Shown: positions 1 through 6,096 of the stretch, in pieces | How the letters are laid out: every line of letters begins with the position of its first letter | How positions within the stretch are numbered: the stretch's first letter is position 1 | Assembly: GCA_014382915.1 (NCBI GenBank) | Contig: JACNIV010000055.1 | Span: forward strand, 1 to 6,491 | Direction of reading: 5' to 3' | Source: Candidatus Cloacimonadota bacterium | Lineage (GTDB): Bacteria; Cloacimonadota; Cloacimonadia; Cloacimonadales; TCS61 | Length of the DNA: 6,491 nt | Notes under the pieces: generated by a model | Databases searched by the model: none | What the model was told of the DNA's origin: nothing | What the model saw: the letters and a program-made list of their open reading frames with translations, nothing else | Position numbers and translations under genes: made by a program

Positions 1-22
1 TTTCATATAATTTTTATAAAAT

Positions 23-52
23 CTAATGTTTATTTAACTTATTTATTGTCAA
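23..52 (-). promoter_or_regulatory. Possible promoter for a gene beyond the left edge
   Basis: A perfect TTGACA on the minus strand (47-52) lies just past the terminator T-run. The best -10 at normal spacing is CATTAG (23-28, 18-nt spacer, three of six bases), followed by very AT-rich sequence. The gene it would serve is outside the window; an ATG at 4-6 exists but has no ribosome binding site. Weak call. Confidence 0.25.
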
Positions 53-80
53 ATTAAAAAGTATCTAAGTGTCTTAGTAC
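51..80 (-). terminator. Intrinsic terminator after guaD
   Basis: On the minus strand GTACTAAG and CTTAGATAC form an 8-bp stem (61-69 with 73-80) with one bulged base and a 3-nt loop. It is followed directly by TTTTTAATTT (51-60). It lies about 70 bp beyond the guaD stop and would end the operon. The stem is AT-rich, so efficiency may be modest. Confidence 0.6.
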
Positions 81-99
81 GTTTAAAGTTAAGAAATAT

Positions 100-142
100 G
101 GATTCCCGTTTCCGTCAAAAGCCGGACACAGTGCACGGGGAT
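100..142. repeat. Degenerate GGATTCCCG...CGGGGAT palindrome
   Basis: ATTCCCGT (102-109) pairs with ACGGGGAT (135-142) with one G-T pair, and an inner TCCG/CGGA pairing (111-114 with 123-126) extends the structure. Together with the flanking GG (100-101) and the following GAC it looks like the widespread GTCATTCCCGC...GCGGGAATCC class of dispersed bacterial palindromes, in a decayed form. It lies just downstream of the guaD stop. Confidence 0.5.
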
Positions 143-151
143 GACAATTTA

Positions 152-1363
152 TTAAAACATCTTCCTGCCAGCCACCATGGCAGATATTATCTCCACTTCC
201 TCATTTACATAAATGAGTTTGGATAGCAGTTCACTGCAGTTGTATTTATTTTGATCAGGGTTTTTTATGAATACCAGGTCGGCATCTTTGCCTTCTTCTA
301 TAGAACCGATGATATCTTCCTTTCCCAGCACTTTAGCACCGCCCAGCGTAGCATAATAAAATGCTTCCTGCGGAGATACAACATAATCGTTCTGGCGAAA
401 GCTGCACATCTTCATTACATTCAGCATACTGAGCGAAGTACCGCCTGCCACATCGGAAGCCAGGGCAAGATCTATACCTGCTTCCTGCAAACGCTTCAGA
501 GGAAACATACCACTTTTAAGGAAGAAATTGGAATCTGGACAGTGAGCAACTTTACTTTTGGTTTCACGCAGGATATCGATTTCATTATCATCCACGTGGA
601 GCACATGACCCAGGATGGTTTTGGGTCCCAGAAGATTATATTTCCGGTAAATAGCAGTATAGCTTTCACAATCAGGGAAAAGCTGGAGAGTAGTTTTTAT
701 TTCTTCATGATTTTCAGAGAGATGGGTTTGAATAAACGCATCATTTGCTTTTGCAAAATCACCTATAAGCTGCATTAATTCGGCGGAACTGGTAAGCGCA
801 AATCGGGGAGAAAAAACATATTCCAGCAGATCGGTCTTTTTATTCCATTTTTCAAAGAGTTCCACACTTTCCTTAAAAGATGTGTTTGTATTTTCTTTCA
901 GGAAATCAGGGCAACCGGAATCCATCATGGTTTTACCGATGACAGCACGTACTCCCAAATTCTGTGCAACTTCAAATGCAATATCACATGCCTGTTTTAA
1001 AGGAGCTGTGTAAATAACAGAAGTAGTAGTTCCCTTTTTTATGGAATCACGGAAAAAATCCTGAGCAACTTTTCTGGCGAAGTCCGGTTCTTTCGAGCGG
1101 AATTCTTCAATAAAAGTATAGGTATTCAACCAGTGCAGCAGGGTTGGGCTGTGCGAACCGCGAATATAAAATTGTGATAGATGCACATGTGTGTCTATGA
1201 ATCCTGGAATGCAGATCAAATCTGAATGATCGATAAAATCGTGACTGAGAGTTGCTTTGGAAATGGAACTTATTTTACCCCTGGAAATTGAAATAAAAAC
1301 TTCAGGTATGAATTCGGCTTTTTGTTGAGAAACAGGATTCAGAATATTGGTCTTAATTATCAT
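152..1363 (-). CDS. guaD: Guanine deaminase (amidohydrolase superfamily)
   Basis: Predicted cytosolic zinc hydrolase that deaminates guanine to xanthine and ammonia, a purine salvage/catabolic step. With the ATG at 1363 the protein has 403 residues. Seen in order: the metal motif PGFIDTHVHLSQ at about residues 53-64 (His59, His61); SPRFALTSS at 185-193, whose Arg fits the purine-contacting site of guanine deaminases; QTHLSEN at 212-218 (His214, Glu217); GH at 252-253 (His253); AHCPDSN at 273-279; and SDVAGGTSLSML at 303-314 (Asp304). All expected zinc ligands and the catalytic Glu are present, and the AHCPxSN plus SDVAGGxSxSML pair separates guanine deaminase from other chlorohydrolase-like amidohydrolases. 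ATG 1363 is preferred because GGTGA (1372-1376) sits 8 nt upstream; GTG 1375 or TTG 1378 would add four or five residues. The start overlaps the end of the upstream membrane-protein gene by 11 bp, so coupling is likely. Last gene of the run. Confidence 0.9.
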   Translation of the reverse strand: MIIKTNILNPVSQQKAEFIPEVFISISRGKISSISKATLSHDFIDHSDLICIPGFIDTHVHLSQFYIRGSHSPTLLHWLNTYTFIEEFRSKEPDFARKVAQDFFRDSIKKGTTTSVIYTAPLKQACDIAFEVAQNLGVRAVIGKTMMDSGCPDFLKENTNTSFKESVELFEKWNKKTDLLEYVFSPRFALTSSAELMQLIGDFAKANDAFIQTHLSENHEEIKTTLQLFPDCESYTAIYRKYNLLGPKTILGHVLHVDDNEIDILRETKSKVAHCPDSNFFLKSGMFPLKRLQEAGIDLALASDVAGGTSLSMLNVMKMCSFRQNDYVVSPQEAFYYATLGGAKVLGKEDIIGSIEEGKDADLVFIKNPDQNKYNCSELLSKLIYVNEEVEIISAMVAGRKMF

Positions 1364-2621
1364 TTTTTTTTTCACCAATATATTTCATTTCCAGTTTTAG
1401 AATCTTTACATCGGAAACCTGCAGAATTGTTATGTTCCACTTATTTATAGTAAGTTTGGTATTCTGGCGGGGGATTTTTTCCAATTTATTTATGATGAGC
1501 CCGGCAATAGTTTCATAATCACCTTCCGGCAGGTTCATTTCATATTCATCATTCAGAAAATCGATCTCAACGAAACCCTGTACTTTGTAATGATTTTCTC
1601 CTATCTTTTCCACTTCCATGGGAGCGGTGGTATCATATTCATCTTCGATCTCACCGACGATTTCTTCCAGGATATCTTCGATAGTAACGAGTCCGGCGGT
1701 TCCACCAAAGGAATCAACGATAATAGCCATACTATTTTTATTTGCCTGCATCTCGGCAAGCAGATTATCCACATCCATAATTTCCGAAGCAAAGAAGGCT
1801 TCCCTCACAAAGTCAGAAGCTTTCATTTTACCCACAGTATCCTTTTTAATCAGGTCATAAATAATCAGGATACCGATAATATGATCGAGATCTCCATCGT
1901 AAACAGGGAACCTGGTAAAACCTTTTTCTTTGGCAATGGATATCACTTCATCTATGGGAGTATCTTTTTCAAGTGCAACGATCTCGGTACGGTGAATCAT
2001 AACATTTCCTGCATCCAGTTCTGTAAATTCAAGGGCTTCTTCCAGCATATCACGTTGATCTTCATGCAATACACCATCATCTTTTGTTTCTGCCAGCATG
2101 TAAGAAAGATCCACGCGCGTTAAAATATGGAAACCGTTCTTTTCTGATAACTTGAACAATCTGGCCAGAAGAGAGTTCAATAGAGATACAAGTTTTATAA
2201 AAGGCAACAGAATAAGGCTGAAGATCCTGAGAAATGAAAATCCACGCGCAACAAGTTTATTGGGATTTTCCCGGTATAACGCCTTGGGAATGATCTCGGC
2301 AAAGACCAGAATAAAACCTGCAATGATTAATGTGGCAGCACTTTCAGAAATATGAAAAGTATTTTTCTGTTTAAAGATGTTTATCAGAAAAATAGAAAGT
2401 GAGGTAACTATGACAATAGAAATATTTGTTCCGAAAAGGGTAGTACCAAAAAGTTTATCCGGGTTTTCCAGGATATGCAATATCTGTTTTTTCCTTTTGC
2501 TTTTCTTGGCTTCTTGTTCCATTTTCATCCGGTCAATAGAGATAAGTCCTGTCTCTATTCCGGAGAAAAAAGCAGCCAGAAAGAAAAATATGATAATTAT
2601 AAAAAGAGTAAAAATCCACAT
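1353..2621 (-). CDS. CNNM/CorC (HlyC/CorC) family transmembrane protein with CBS pair
   Basis: Inner-membrane protein of 422 residues in the family often annotated hemolysin-like, whose members are linked to magnesium/cobalt efflux; the actual substrate cannot be told from sequence. The N-terminal DUF21/CNNM membrane domain covers about residues 1-155, with hydrophobic segments near 2-20, 62-82, 95-117 and 130-155. It carries the family motifs FFSGIETGLIS (19-28) and AEIIPKAL (108-115). Two CBS domains follow (about 205-262 and 268-325), ending in the characteristic FGGTAGLVTIEDILEEIVGE (305-324). A CorC_HlyC C-terminal domain occupies about 336-416. The domain set is complete. The ATG lies one base after the prfA stop (TAA-A-ATG) with no clear Shine-Dalgarno, so translation probably depends on ribosomes finishing prfA. 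The C-terminus is encoded across a run of ten A that also holds the guaD start. Confidence 0.9.
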   Translation of the reverse strand: MWIFTLFIIIIFFFLAAFFSGIETGLISIDRMKMEQEAKKSKRKKQILHILENPDKLFGTTLFGTNISIVIVTSLSIFLINIFKQKNTFHISESAATLIIAGFILVFAEIIPKALYRENPNKLVARGFSFLRIFSLILLPFIKLVSLLNSLLARLFKLSEKNGFHILTRVDLSYMLAETKDDGVLHEDQRDMLEEALEFTELDAGNVMIHRTEIVALEKDTPIDEVISIAKEKGFTRFPVYDGDLDHIIGILIIYDLIKKDTVGKMKASDFVREAFFASEIMDVDNLLAEMQANKNSMAIIVDSFGGTAGLVTIEDILEEIVGEIEDEYDTTAPMEVEKIGENHYKVQGFVEIDFLNDEYEMNLPEGDYETIAGLIINKLEKIPRQNTKLTINKWNITILQVSDVKILKLEMKYIGEKKNDN

Positions 2622-2622
2622 T

Positions 2623-3690
2623 TTAATTATTTACAATCTCGTTTTTATATGCCACTTTCAAGGCATTTATGAATACATCGATTTCACCGAGCAATATGTT
2701 GTTTAGTTTGTAAGATGTCAAATTTATTCTGTGATCGGTCACCCGGGACTGGGGAAAATTATAGGTTCTTATCTTAGCACTGCGGTCACCGGTTCCTACC
2801 TGTGATTTACGGGAAGCCGATATTTCAGCCTCATGTTTAACAATTTCGATATCGAGCAATCGCGAACGTAAAACCTTCATTGCTTTATGTTTATTTTTTA
2901 ACTGTGATTTTTCATCCTGGCAGGTTACAACTAATCCTGTAGGAAGGTGGGTAATGCGCACGGCAGAATCGGTAGTATTCACACTTTGACCGCCATGCCC
3001 GGAAGACTTGTAAACATCGATCTTCAAGTCATTGGGATCGATCTCGATCTCCACTTCATCTGCTTCGGGAAGAACAGCTACAGATATAGCCGAGGTATGA
3101 ATACGACCTTGAGATTCGGTTGCGGGAACCCGCTGCACACGATGGACACCACTCTCAAAACGCATGGTACCGTAAATATGATCACCGGAAAGAGAAAAGA
3201 TGATCTCTTTAAATCCACCGACTCCGGTTTGGCTTGATGAAAGCACAGAAAGTTTCCAACCTTTTTTCTCAGCAAAATAAGTATACATCCTGTAGAGGTC
3301 TGCTACAAACAGTGCTGCTTCTTCTCCACCGGTTCCTGCCCTTATCTCAACTATAACATTTTTTTCATCGTTAGGATCTTGGGGAGATAGTAAGTCTTCC
3401 AACTCTTCTTTTTTCTGCCCGATCTCTAATTGTATTTCGGTGTTTTCTTCCAATGCCAGATTTTTCAGTTCTTCATCTTCTGTCTGTTTTATTAATTCAT
3501 TATTATCGGTCACCGTTTGCTCAAGTTCAATTATCAAGTTGTAACATTGCAGGATCTTTTCAAGTTCTTTATATCGTTTGGATATTTTGCTATAATAGCG
3601 CCTGTCAGTTATTTTGACAGGATCATAGATCTCTTTTTCCAACTGTTTATATTCAGTTTGAAGTGATAGTATCTTCTCTTTTGAGATCAT
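2623..3690 (-). CDS. prfA: Peptide chain release factor 1
   Basis: Class I release factor that recognises UAA and UAG in the ribosomal A site and triggers peptide release. The 355-residue length is typical of RF1. Seen: a charged helical N-terminal domain (about 1-105); the PCRF region starting near [15 protein letters not shown] (114-128); the tripeptide anticodon PAT at 189-191 inside [14 protein letters not shown], which marks RF1 rather than the RF2 SPF type; and the catalytic GGQ at 233-235 inside [17 protein letters not shown]. The C-terminal [23 protein letters not shown] block (299-321) is also intact. No RF2-type programmed frameshift is expected or seen. The ATG overlaps the DUF1385 stop by one base (TAATG), and GAGG lies 7 nt upstream, so coupled initiation with a fair ribosome binding site is likely. 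The usual neighbour prmC, which methylates the GGQ glutamine, is not in this window. Confidence 0.97.
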   Translation of the reverse strand: MISKEKILSLQTEYKQLEKEIYDPVKITDRRYYSKISKRYKELEKILQCYNLIIELEQTVTDNNELIKQTEDEELKNLALEENTEIQLEIGQKKEELEDLLSPQDPNDEKNVIVEIRAGTGGEEAALFVADLYRMYTYFAEKKGWKLSVLSSSQTGVGGFKEIIFSLSGDHIYGTMRFESGVHRVQRVPATESQGRIHTSAISVAVLPEADEVEIEIDPNDLKIDVYKSSGHGGQSVNTTDSAVRITHLPTGLVVTCQDEKSQLKNKHKAMKVLRSRLLDIEIVKHEAEISASRKSQVGTGDRSAKIRTYNFPQSRVTDHRINLTSYKLNNILLGEIDVFINALKVAYKNEIVNN

Positions 3691-4673
3691 TACTTATCCT
3701 CATTCTCGATGAACTTAACGTTATTATAGTCTGAGATATCCATCTCTAATGCGCATTTCATGGCTACCACGGCTATTTCGATCTGCTCGTCATCAGGCTG
3801 CTGAGTGGTGATCTTTTGCAATGCAAGTCCGGGAGCGGTCATTAGTTTAACAAGCGGATGATGTATGTTTTTACCGGATAATTTCAATACTTCATAGGAA
3901 ACACCAGAGATAAACGGAAGCATCAGGAAATGATAGCCAAGCCGTAACAGGACGGATGGAACTCCAAAGAAATAGGCAAAGATCGTATCTACGATCGAGA
4001 AAATAAGGATAGCAATAAGCAGCACAAAAAACATAAAGCTGGTTCCGCAGCGAGGATGTAGTGTTTTAAATTGCTGTACACTCTGCGGAGTAAGATCACT
4101 CCCTTTCTCGTAGGCAAATACCGATTTATGTTCCGCTCCATGATATTCGAACAACCTGTGCACATCTTTCAGCCTGCTGATTATCCACACGTACAAAACA
4201 AAGAAAATGATGCGGATAGAACCGGCAAAGAGGTTAAAATATACATTTTCTTTTCCCAGCTTCATCCATTCCGCTATCTGGTATGGAAGAAAAGCAAAGA
4301 GAAGAAATGCCAGCCCAAAAGCAAAAATATAACCCAGAATTTCTTCCATTTTCTGGTGTGATTCCGATTTCTTTTTCTTCTTTTTATTAGATTTATTTTC
4401 TTCTTCTTCCCAATCCAGTTCGGCACGTGATGCAGAAAAATTTAAAGTTTTGATGCCTATTACAAGCATTTCGATAAGAGATACAAAACCGCGGATTATA
4501 GGTAAACTATAAAAACCCTTGCTCTGTGTTTTGCTGATGAATTTTTCTTTCTTCAGCTCAATGGAGTTATCTTTACGTCGAATAGCTGTTGCCAGGTATT
4601 GTGGTCCGCGCATAAGCACACCTTCGATAACCGCCTGACCACCAACTTGAATTTGTTTTTTTGTTTCTTTCAT
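3690..4673 (-). CDS. YqhQ-like DUF1385 membrane protein
   Basis: Integral membrane protein of 327 residues from the DUF1385/YqhQ family (COG3872, described only as a predicted metal-dependent enzyme); I know of no established biochemical function. Family signatures seen: [19 protein letters not shown] near the N-terminus (6-24), [17 protein letters not shown] (173-189) with conserved His/Glu suited to metal binding, and HPRCGTSF (207-214). Hydrophobic segments lie near 60-75, 112-130, 148-166, 213-238 and 242-262. A lysine-rich cytosolic-looking stretch at 93-103 follows an acidic patch at 85-92. I chose ATG 4673 because it leaves the usual short lead before the GGQAVIEG motif and has GGGA 7 nt upstream. 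An in-frame GTG at 4700 would add nine residues, but it lies inside the terminator hairpin. The gene sits between rpmE and prfA, an order I recall from clostridia and other phyla, where prmC is often also present. Confidence 0.9.
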   Translation of the reverse strand: MKETKKQIQVGGQAVIEGVLMRGPQYLATAIRRKDNSIELKKEKFISKTQSKGFYSLPIIRGFVSLIEMLVIGIKTLNFSASRAELDWEEEENKSNKKKKKKSESHQKMEEILGYIFAFGLAFLLFAFLPYQIAEWMKLGKENVYFNLFAGSIRIIFFVLYVWIISRLKDVHRLFEYHGAEHKSVFAYEKGSDLTPQSVQQFKTLHPRCGTSFMFFVLLIAILIFSIVDTIFAYFFGVPSVLLRLGYHFLMLPFISGVSYEVLKLSGKNIHHPLVKLMTAPGLALQKITTQQPDDEQIEIAVVAMKCALEMDISDYNNVKFIENEDK

Positions 4674-4684
4674 TAATTGTTCCC

Positions 4685-4726
4685 AAAAAAAACGCACCAC
4701 AACAAATGTAAGAGTAGTTGTGGTGC
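4685..4726 (-). terminator. Intrinsic terminator/attenuator between rpmE and DUF1385 gene
   Basis: A perfect 10-bp stem, GCACCACAAC (4694-4703) with GTTGTGGTGC (4717-4726), and a 13-nt loop. Read on the minus strand it is followed by one G and then eight T (4685-4692). It begins 17 nt after the rpmE stop. The T-run abuts GGGA (4681-4684), the likely ribosome binding site of the next gene, so this terminator sits within the operon rather than at its end. Partial read-through is the simplest way for the downstream genes to be expressed unless they have their own promoter. Confidence 0.85.
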
Positions 4727-4743
4727 AGAATGTGTTTGAATTT

Positions 4744-4956
4744 CTATTTTTCTTTGTTAAGATTGTATCTTTGGTTGAATTTTTCTACACGACCCTGTTT
4801 GGAAACAGATCTTTGTTTCCCTGTGTAAAAAGGATGACAATTAGAGCAAATTTCAACCTTCTTGATCCCGGGACTTGTAGACCTTGTTTCAAAGGTGTTT
4901 CCGCAAACACAGGTAACCGTTACCTTTTCATATTTCGGGTGAATTCCATTTTTCAT
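4744..4956 (-). CDS. rpmE: 50S ribosomal protein L31, zinc-binding type
   Basis: Small protein of the large ribosomal subunit that helps bridge the subunits near the central protuberance. The 70-residue length matches bacterial L31. It opens with the typical MKNGIHPKY, and has Cys16, Cys18, Cys37 and Cys40 (CVC and CSNC), so it is the zinc-containing C+ form rather than the cysteine-free YkuM/RpmE2-type paralogue used in zinc shortage. The HPFYTGKQ block (41-48) and the C-terminal RVEKFNQRY (56-64) are standard. AGGAGA (4962-4967) lies 6 nt before the ATG, a strong ribosome binding site. It appears to be the first gene of its transcript, with a candidate promoter about 50-75 bp upstream and a terminator right after its stop. 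Confidence 0.97.
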   Translation of the reverse strand: MKNGIHPKYEKVTVTCVCGNTFETRSTSPGIKKVEICSNCHPFYTGKQRSVSKQGRVEKFNQRYNLNKEK

Positions 4957-5001
4957 CTCTATCTCCTGCTACAAATAATAACCAATAAACTACAGGAAAG
5001 C

Positions 5002-5031
5002 ACTATTTTTTTTCTAAGGTTATGCTGTCAA
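5002..5031 (-). promoter_or_regulatory. Candidate sigma-70-type promoter for rpmE
   Basis: On the minus strand a perfect TTGACA (5026-5031) is followed after 18 nt by AATAGT (5002-5007), which matches four of six bases of the -10 consensus. The spacer ends in an A-run. Transcription would start near 4995, leaving a leader of about 40 nt before the rpmE ATG. The -35 match and the position are good but the -10 is imperfect, and the lineage's promoter consensus is unknown. Confidence 0.45.
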
Positions 5032-5142
5032 CAGATTTATGCTTTTCAGGCATTCTCAAAAAAAATTGAAAGTCATTGTGTTCTTATTAAAAAAAGAAAT
5101 AAGATGATTTTTCACATGGAGATTGGCAAGTATTGATCTTCA

Positions 5143-5166
5143 TTTCTTTTGTACCGACAAAAGAAA
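5143..5166. repeat. Perfect 10-bp hairpin palindrome
   Basis: TTTCTTTTGT (5143-5152) and ACAAAAGAAA (5157-5166) are exact reverse complements around the 4-nt loop ACCG. No T-run follows on either strand, so it is not a standard terminator. A very similar TTCTTTTGT...ACAAAAGAA palindrome is, from memory, a common interspersed repeat in Bacteroidota-like genomes; I could not search for copies. Confidence 0.65.
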
Positions 5167-5226
5167 CCCGTCTAAGCCGGACAGGCTCCGCAAAGAATCC
5201 TCCTCCGCTAAAGCTACGGCGGACAA
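5167..5226. repeat. GC-rich intergenic repeat module
   Basis: This GC-rich block contrasts with its AT-rich surroundings. It contains two related sub-blocks, CTCCGCAAAG and CTCCGCTAAAG, and a short hairpin TCCGC/GCGGA around the second. Part of it (5203-5226, CTCCGCTAAAGCTACG then ACAAG) is recognisably similar to 5359-5382 (CTCCGTAAACTACG then ACAGG), so at least two diverged copies occur within about 160 bp. GACAGGCT also occurs in both regions. No reading frame of interest runs through it. Probably an interspersed palindromic repeat family. Confidence 0.5.
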
Positions 5227-5302
5227 GAAACTCCTGGCGAATATAAATTACTAAAATTGGTAAGCACCACTAGAAAATCTTAACTCGTTATTTGTTCATT
5301 CT

Positions 5303-5328
5303 GGTTACCAAGCCCCAGCTTGGTAACC
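5303..5328. repeat. Perfect 11-bp hairpin (GGTTACCAAGC/GCTTGGTAACC)
   Basis: GGTTACCAAGC (5303-5313) is the exact reverse complement of GCTTGGTAACC (5318-5328), with a CCCA loop. Neither strand has a following T-run, so termination is unlikely to be its main role. Its AAGCCCCAGC core also occurs, inverted, in the right arm of the next hairpin, suggesting that the two palindromes are related. Confidence 0.7.
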
Positions 5329-5343
5329 TCTAAAAAAGAAATA

Positions 5344-5398
5344 CGTATCAAAGCCAGTCTCCGTAAACTACGCCCCGACAGGCTGGGGCTTTGATACG
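5344..5398. repeat. Long hairpin with 17-bp interrupted stem
   Basis: CGTATCAAAG (5344-5353) pairs exactly with CTTTGATACG (5389-5398). The stem continues with CCAGTCT (5354-5360) against AGGCTGG (5380-5386), with one G-T pair and a two-base GG bulge. The 19-nt loop contains CCGTAAACTACG, similar to the GC-rich module at 5167-5226. It sits 15 bp from the preceding hairpin, inside the longer inverted repeat. Confidence 0.65.
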
Positions 5399-5597
5399 AG
5401 AGAGTAGAAAACAACTCAAACAGAAGATTTTTCTTAACGCTTGCTTATTACCAATTTCTTAACGTAATTCATATTATGCCGATTTTAAGAAAAAGAATGT
5501 ACTTCAAATTATAATAGTTATCTATTTTTCCACGATGAACAAAATTAATATTATATAGAATCTCTTTGCAACTAATTTTTAATGGCTTTCTTGTTTT

Positions 5598-5729
5598 TCA
5601 GTTTATCTGCAATTCCTGAACGGACGCTACAGTAACATTTGCTCCTGCTCTGCGAAGTGTATCTATGATGCCAACAGCTTCCAGTTTTTCCGTACCGTTT
5701 GCAATGGGGACGAGAACTTTCTTAGTCAT
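5598..5729 (-). pseudogene. Truncated DJ-1/PfpI-family gene (N-terminal remnant)
   Basis: A 43-codon frame whose product starts [20 protein letters not shown] and continues [20 protein letters not shown] before a TGA. This matches the first strand-helix-strand of the DJ-1/YajL branch of the DJ-1/PfpI superfamily: hydrophobic strand, an (A/P)xGxEexEav-type loop with the conserved Glu (Glu17 fits the acidic residue near the active site), IDxLRRAG, and VTVAS. Intact members are about 180-190 residues; the region that should carry the nucleophilic Cys is absent, and nothing like it occurs downstream as far as rpmE. In a second frame ADKLKNKK follows at 5587-5610, resembling the ADKL block expected shortly after VASVxxxLQI, so an internal deletion with frameshift is plausible. 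The ATG overlaps the preceding gene's stop (ATGACTAA), with no clear Shine-Dalgarno. Being a short expressed peptide cannot be excluded. Confidence 0.65.
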
Positions 5730-6096
5730 TTTTTTCTGAAATTCGTTTTTTCTTGAATATAATTTGAATGAGTATGCTTAAACCCCAGAGAATGAGTATA
5801 AGCGGGAAGATACTAACCGGTCGTCCCAGAAAAGCACACAATCCGGCTATGATGGCGATAATACCCAGGAATATTGTAAAACCGTTGGTTCTTAAACCTT
5901 TCATATATTTGATGAGATTCATTCCAAGCAGGATAATTCCAACAAAAAAAAGAAAAGTTCCTTCCGGTACCAGTTTATCCGGAAAAAGCCAGATAACTCC
6001 CAGCACTATAAGAAATAATCCCCAGCCGATATTATCGAGTCTCACAACGTCCTTTCTTTTTTTATCTTTGAAGTTTTGAATATCGTTATTGCTCAC
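5722..6096 (-). CDS. Small four-helix membrane protein, LiaF/DUF5668-like
   Basis: Predicted integral membrane protein of 124 residues with a short charged N-terminal tail (1-20), four hydrophobic segments (about 22-38, 47-64, 73-90 and 94-113) and a basic C-terminal tail (KKKR at 115-118). The pattern (I)[15 protein letters not shown], then [15 protein letters not shown], is like the LiaI/LiaF-type N-terminal membrane region often annotated DUF5668; members are linked to envelope-stress sensing in Firmicutes, but a role here is unproven and the cytosolic LiaF C-terminal domain is lacking. The start is GTG at 6096, supported by AGGAGG (6103-6108) 6 nt upstream. It overlaps the end of the preceding membrane-protein gene by 11 bp, and its own stop overlaps the DJ-1 remnant's start, so the three look co-transcribed and coupled. 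Confidence 0.75.
   Translation of the reverse strand: MSNNDIQNFKDKKRKDVVRLDNIGWGLFLIVLGVIWLFPDKLVPEGTFLFFVGIILLGMNLIKYMKGLRTNGFTIFLGIIAIIAGLCAFLGRPVSIFPLILILWGLSILIQIIFKKKRISEKND

Larger units (their letters stand above)
5236..5480. repeat. Nested long imperfect inverted repeat, MITE-like or structured RNA
   Basis: The left arm (5236-5265) and the reverse complement of the right arm (5443-5480) share, in order, GGC, AATAT(A/G)AATTAC, AAATTGGTAA and GC, differing by small indels. Inside the arms, AGAAAATCTT (5272-5281) can also pair with AAGATTTTTCT (5424-5434) with one bulge. The arms enclose two strong hairpins at 5303-5328 and 5344-5398. I see no transposase and no clear target-site duplication, and no coding frame spans it. 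It could be a degenerate miniature transposon-like element or a multi-branched structured RNA. Confidence 0.5.

Noticed and set aside
251..778. 175-residue open frame on the plus strand
   Set aside because: Antisense shadow of guaD with no recognisable motifs.
1364..1378. TTG (1378) or GTG (1375) starts for guaD
   Set aside because: They coincide with the GGTGA ribosome-binding sequence that best serves the ATG at 1363. They cannot be fully excluded, and the change is only four or five residues.
1590..2123. 177-residue open frame on the plus strand
   Set aside because: Antisense shadow of the CNNM/CorC gene; the protein is His/Phe/Ile-rich and resembles nothing I know.
4674..4700. Upstream GTG start (4700) for the DUF1385 gene
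   Set aside because: It lies inside the terminator stem and would add nine residues (VRFFWEQL-like) unlike the family, which begins a few residues before GGQAVIEG; the ATG at 4673 fits better.
4720..5136. 138-residue open frame on the plus strand
   Set aside because: It is antisense to rpmE and its promoter, with no family resemblance or ribosome binding site; rpmE on the other strand is certain.
5303..5398. The two intergenic hairpins as Rho-independent terminators
   Set aside because: Neither is followed by a T-run on either strand.
5254..5457. Integron attC site as an explanation for the nested inverted repeat
   Set aside because: The arms lack the RYYYAAC/GTTRRRY core sites, and there is no integrase or cassette context.
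5430..5464. TTTCTTAACG direct repeat (5430-5439 and 5455-5464) as an operator pair
   Set aside because: Two AT-rich 10-mers 25 bp apart, with no gene start nearby for a regulator to control; too little to support a binding-site call.
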